NCBI GenBank assembly: GCA_964057225.1 | Contig: OZ059894.1 | Span: 12,596,131 to 12,660,130, forward strand | DNA: 64,000 nucleotides | DNA from: Auanema rhodensis | Taxonomy: Eukaryota > Nematoda > Chromadorea > Rhabditida > Rhabditidae | Direction: 5' to 3' | Shown: in pieces, positions 63,506 to 64,000 of the stretch | Position numbering within the stretch: the first letter of the stretch is position 1 | Layout of the letters: each line of letters opens with the position of its first letter | Notes under the pieces: model-generated | Database searches by the model: none | The model's input: the letters and a program-made list of their open reading frames with translations, nothing else | Told to the model about the DNA's origin: nothing | Program-made: the position numbers and the translations under genes

Positions 63506-64000
63506 GAGATTGTTTCAAAATACGTGATTAAATGAAGAAAATAGAGTAAAATGAATTGGAATATTATAAAATATTTTCATGTTTTATTTCTTGAGTATCA
63601 AAATATTCAAACTTTTTTTTTTCACTGTTTAAAATCTTAATGAACGAATGAATTGTTTCAAAACTATTGTAAAAATATGAGATTGTTTCAAAATACGTGA
63701 TTAAATGAAGAAAATGGAGTAAAATGAATTGGAAAATTATAAAATATTTTCATGTTTTATTTCTTGAGTTTCAAAATATTCAAACTTTTTTTTTCACTAT
63801 TCAAAATCTTAATGAACGAATGAATTGTTTCAAAACTATTGTAAAAATATGAGATTGTTTCAAAATACGTGATTAAATGAAGAAAATGGAGTAAAATGAA
63901 TTGGAAAATTATAAAATATTTCCATGTTTTATTTTTTTAGTATCAGAAAATTCAAATTAAGATCGTTTTTAATGTTTCAAATCTCAATGAACGAATGAAT
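63506..64000 (+). repeat. Right-edge A/B monomers, cut by the window
   Basis: An A2, an A monomer with 'cactattcaaaatc' and a 9-T run (near 63785-63800), and a B3 cut off at 'gaacgaatgaat'. The 'cactattc' variant also occurs near 43982 and 50065. No sign of the array boundary. Confidence 0.88.

Larger units (their letters stand above)
1..64000 (+). repeat. AT-rich ~174-bp satellite array filling the window
   Basis: The window is one continuous tandem array of a 172-175 bp monomer, about 368 copies, all in the same orientation. Successive 'gagattg' anchors at 14, 187, 362, 537 and 710 give spacings of 173, 175, 175 and 173, and the same spacing was seen at every point sampled to the end. One A monomer (10447-10619) counts 35 G+C in 173 bases. 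Neither end is reached: base 1 lies in 'attgtaaaaa' and base 64000 in 'gaacgaatgaat', both internal to a monomer. No unique DNA, inversion or insertion interrupts it. A monomer near 170-180 bp with higher-order structure is typical of centromeric and pericentromeric satellites of many animals and plants, so a heterochromatic role is inferred. I do not recognise the family by name. No gene was found, so this entry also covers every gene-free stretch. Confidence 0.98.

Noticed and set aside
1-64000. CRISPR array
   Set aside because: There are no short identical repeats alternating with unique spacers. The whole 173-175 bp unit repeats and the variable half falls into a few recurring classes.
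1-64000. Transposon, LTR or integrated virus
   Set aside because: No coding capacity, terminal repeats, target-site duplication or break in the monomer register was found.
1-64000. rRNA, tRNA or other structured RNA genes
   Set aside because: GC is too low and no tRNA box A/B or rRNA-like segment is present; every stretch is assigned to a monomer.
1-64000. CENP-B box
   Set aside because: No site with the TTCG....A..CGGG core exists; the string CGGG was not seen in any monomer class.

Overview
The whole window is satellite DNA. From base 1 to base 64000 it is an unbroken head-to-tail array of an AT-rich repeat with a monomer of 172-175 bp, mostly 173 or 175. That is about 368 copies. The window starts and ends inside a monomer, so the array continues on both sides. 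I counted one A-class monomer (10447-10619) at 35 G+C in 173 bases, about 20% GC. I see no gene, RNA gene, transposon, telomere repeat or unique sequence. This architecture points to a eukaryotic chromosome, in pericentromeric or centromeric heterochromatin or another heterochromatic block. I do not recognise the satellite and cannot name the species or clade.

Coordinates below start each monomer at its 'gagattg' (or the diverged equivalent). The first ~80 bases are nearly invariant in most classes. The second half defines the classes. A (173 bp) has a run of about 10 T then 'cactgttt'. B (175 bp) has 'ttccatg', 'gtatcagaaaattc' and 'aagatcg'. C, D and E (174-175 bp) share 'ttactgttaaaaacatt' and differ at 'gatcaaatg' (C), 'catgtttcatt' (D) and 'gagtatcgaaat' (E). 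F is an A/C composite. Subtypes: A1 (gagtttc), A1* (attataaaa), A1o (aataatcaaac), A1v (tttcctg), A2 (ggaatattata), A3 (cttacagaacg), A4 (gaaggaaat with gttcaaaatc), A4v (A4 with aaaaatataaaa); B1 (tctcaatg), B2 (tttcgaaac), B3 (ttttttagtatc), B4 (gaattaa), Bn (attcccatg).

Layout: 1-3313 is an A/B mosaic. 3314-4187 is a C-D-E-B-B cassette. 4188-11142 and 11143-18097 are two near-identical 40-monomer (6955 bp) higher-order repeats in tandem. 18098-18971 is another cassette. 19320-24110 recurs at 28205-33170. Between them, overlapping the first copy's end, lies a tandem pair of 14-monomer units (23325-25764, 25765-28204). 31340-33253 and 33254-35167 are a tandem 11-monomer pair. 35516-36563 is a C/E-rich block. 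36564-48561 is built from related 18-, 14-, 23- and 14-monomer units, each opening with A4v-B3 and closing with an E/B chimeric monomer. 48562-57599 is an A/B mosaic with no C/D/E monomer after about 48561. 57600-60552 and 60553-63505 are a tandem 17-monomer pair, and A/B monomers run to the end.

The array appears to have grown by repeated duplication of blocks of 2 to 40 monomers, with exchange favoured in the conserved half of the monomer. A centromeric role is plausible from monomer length and organisation, but nothing in the sequence proves it. Class and block calls were made by eye from diagnostic bases, so identity between copies is not measured. Long exact repeats also make assembly error possible.
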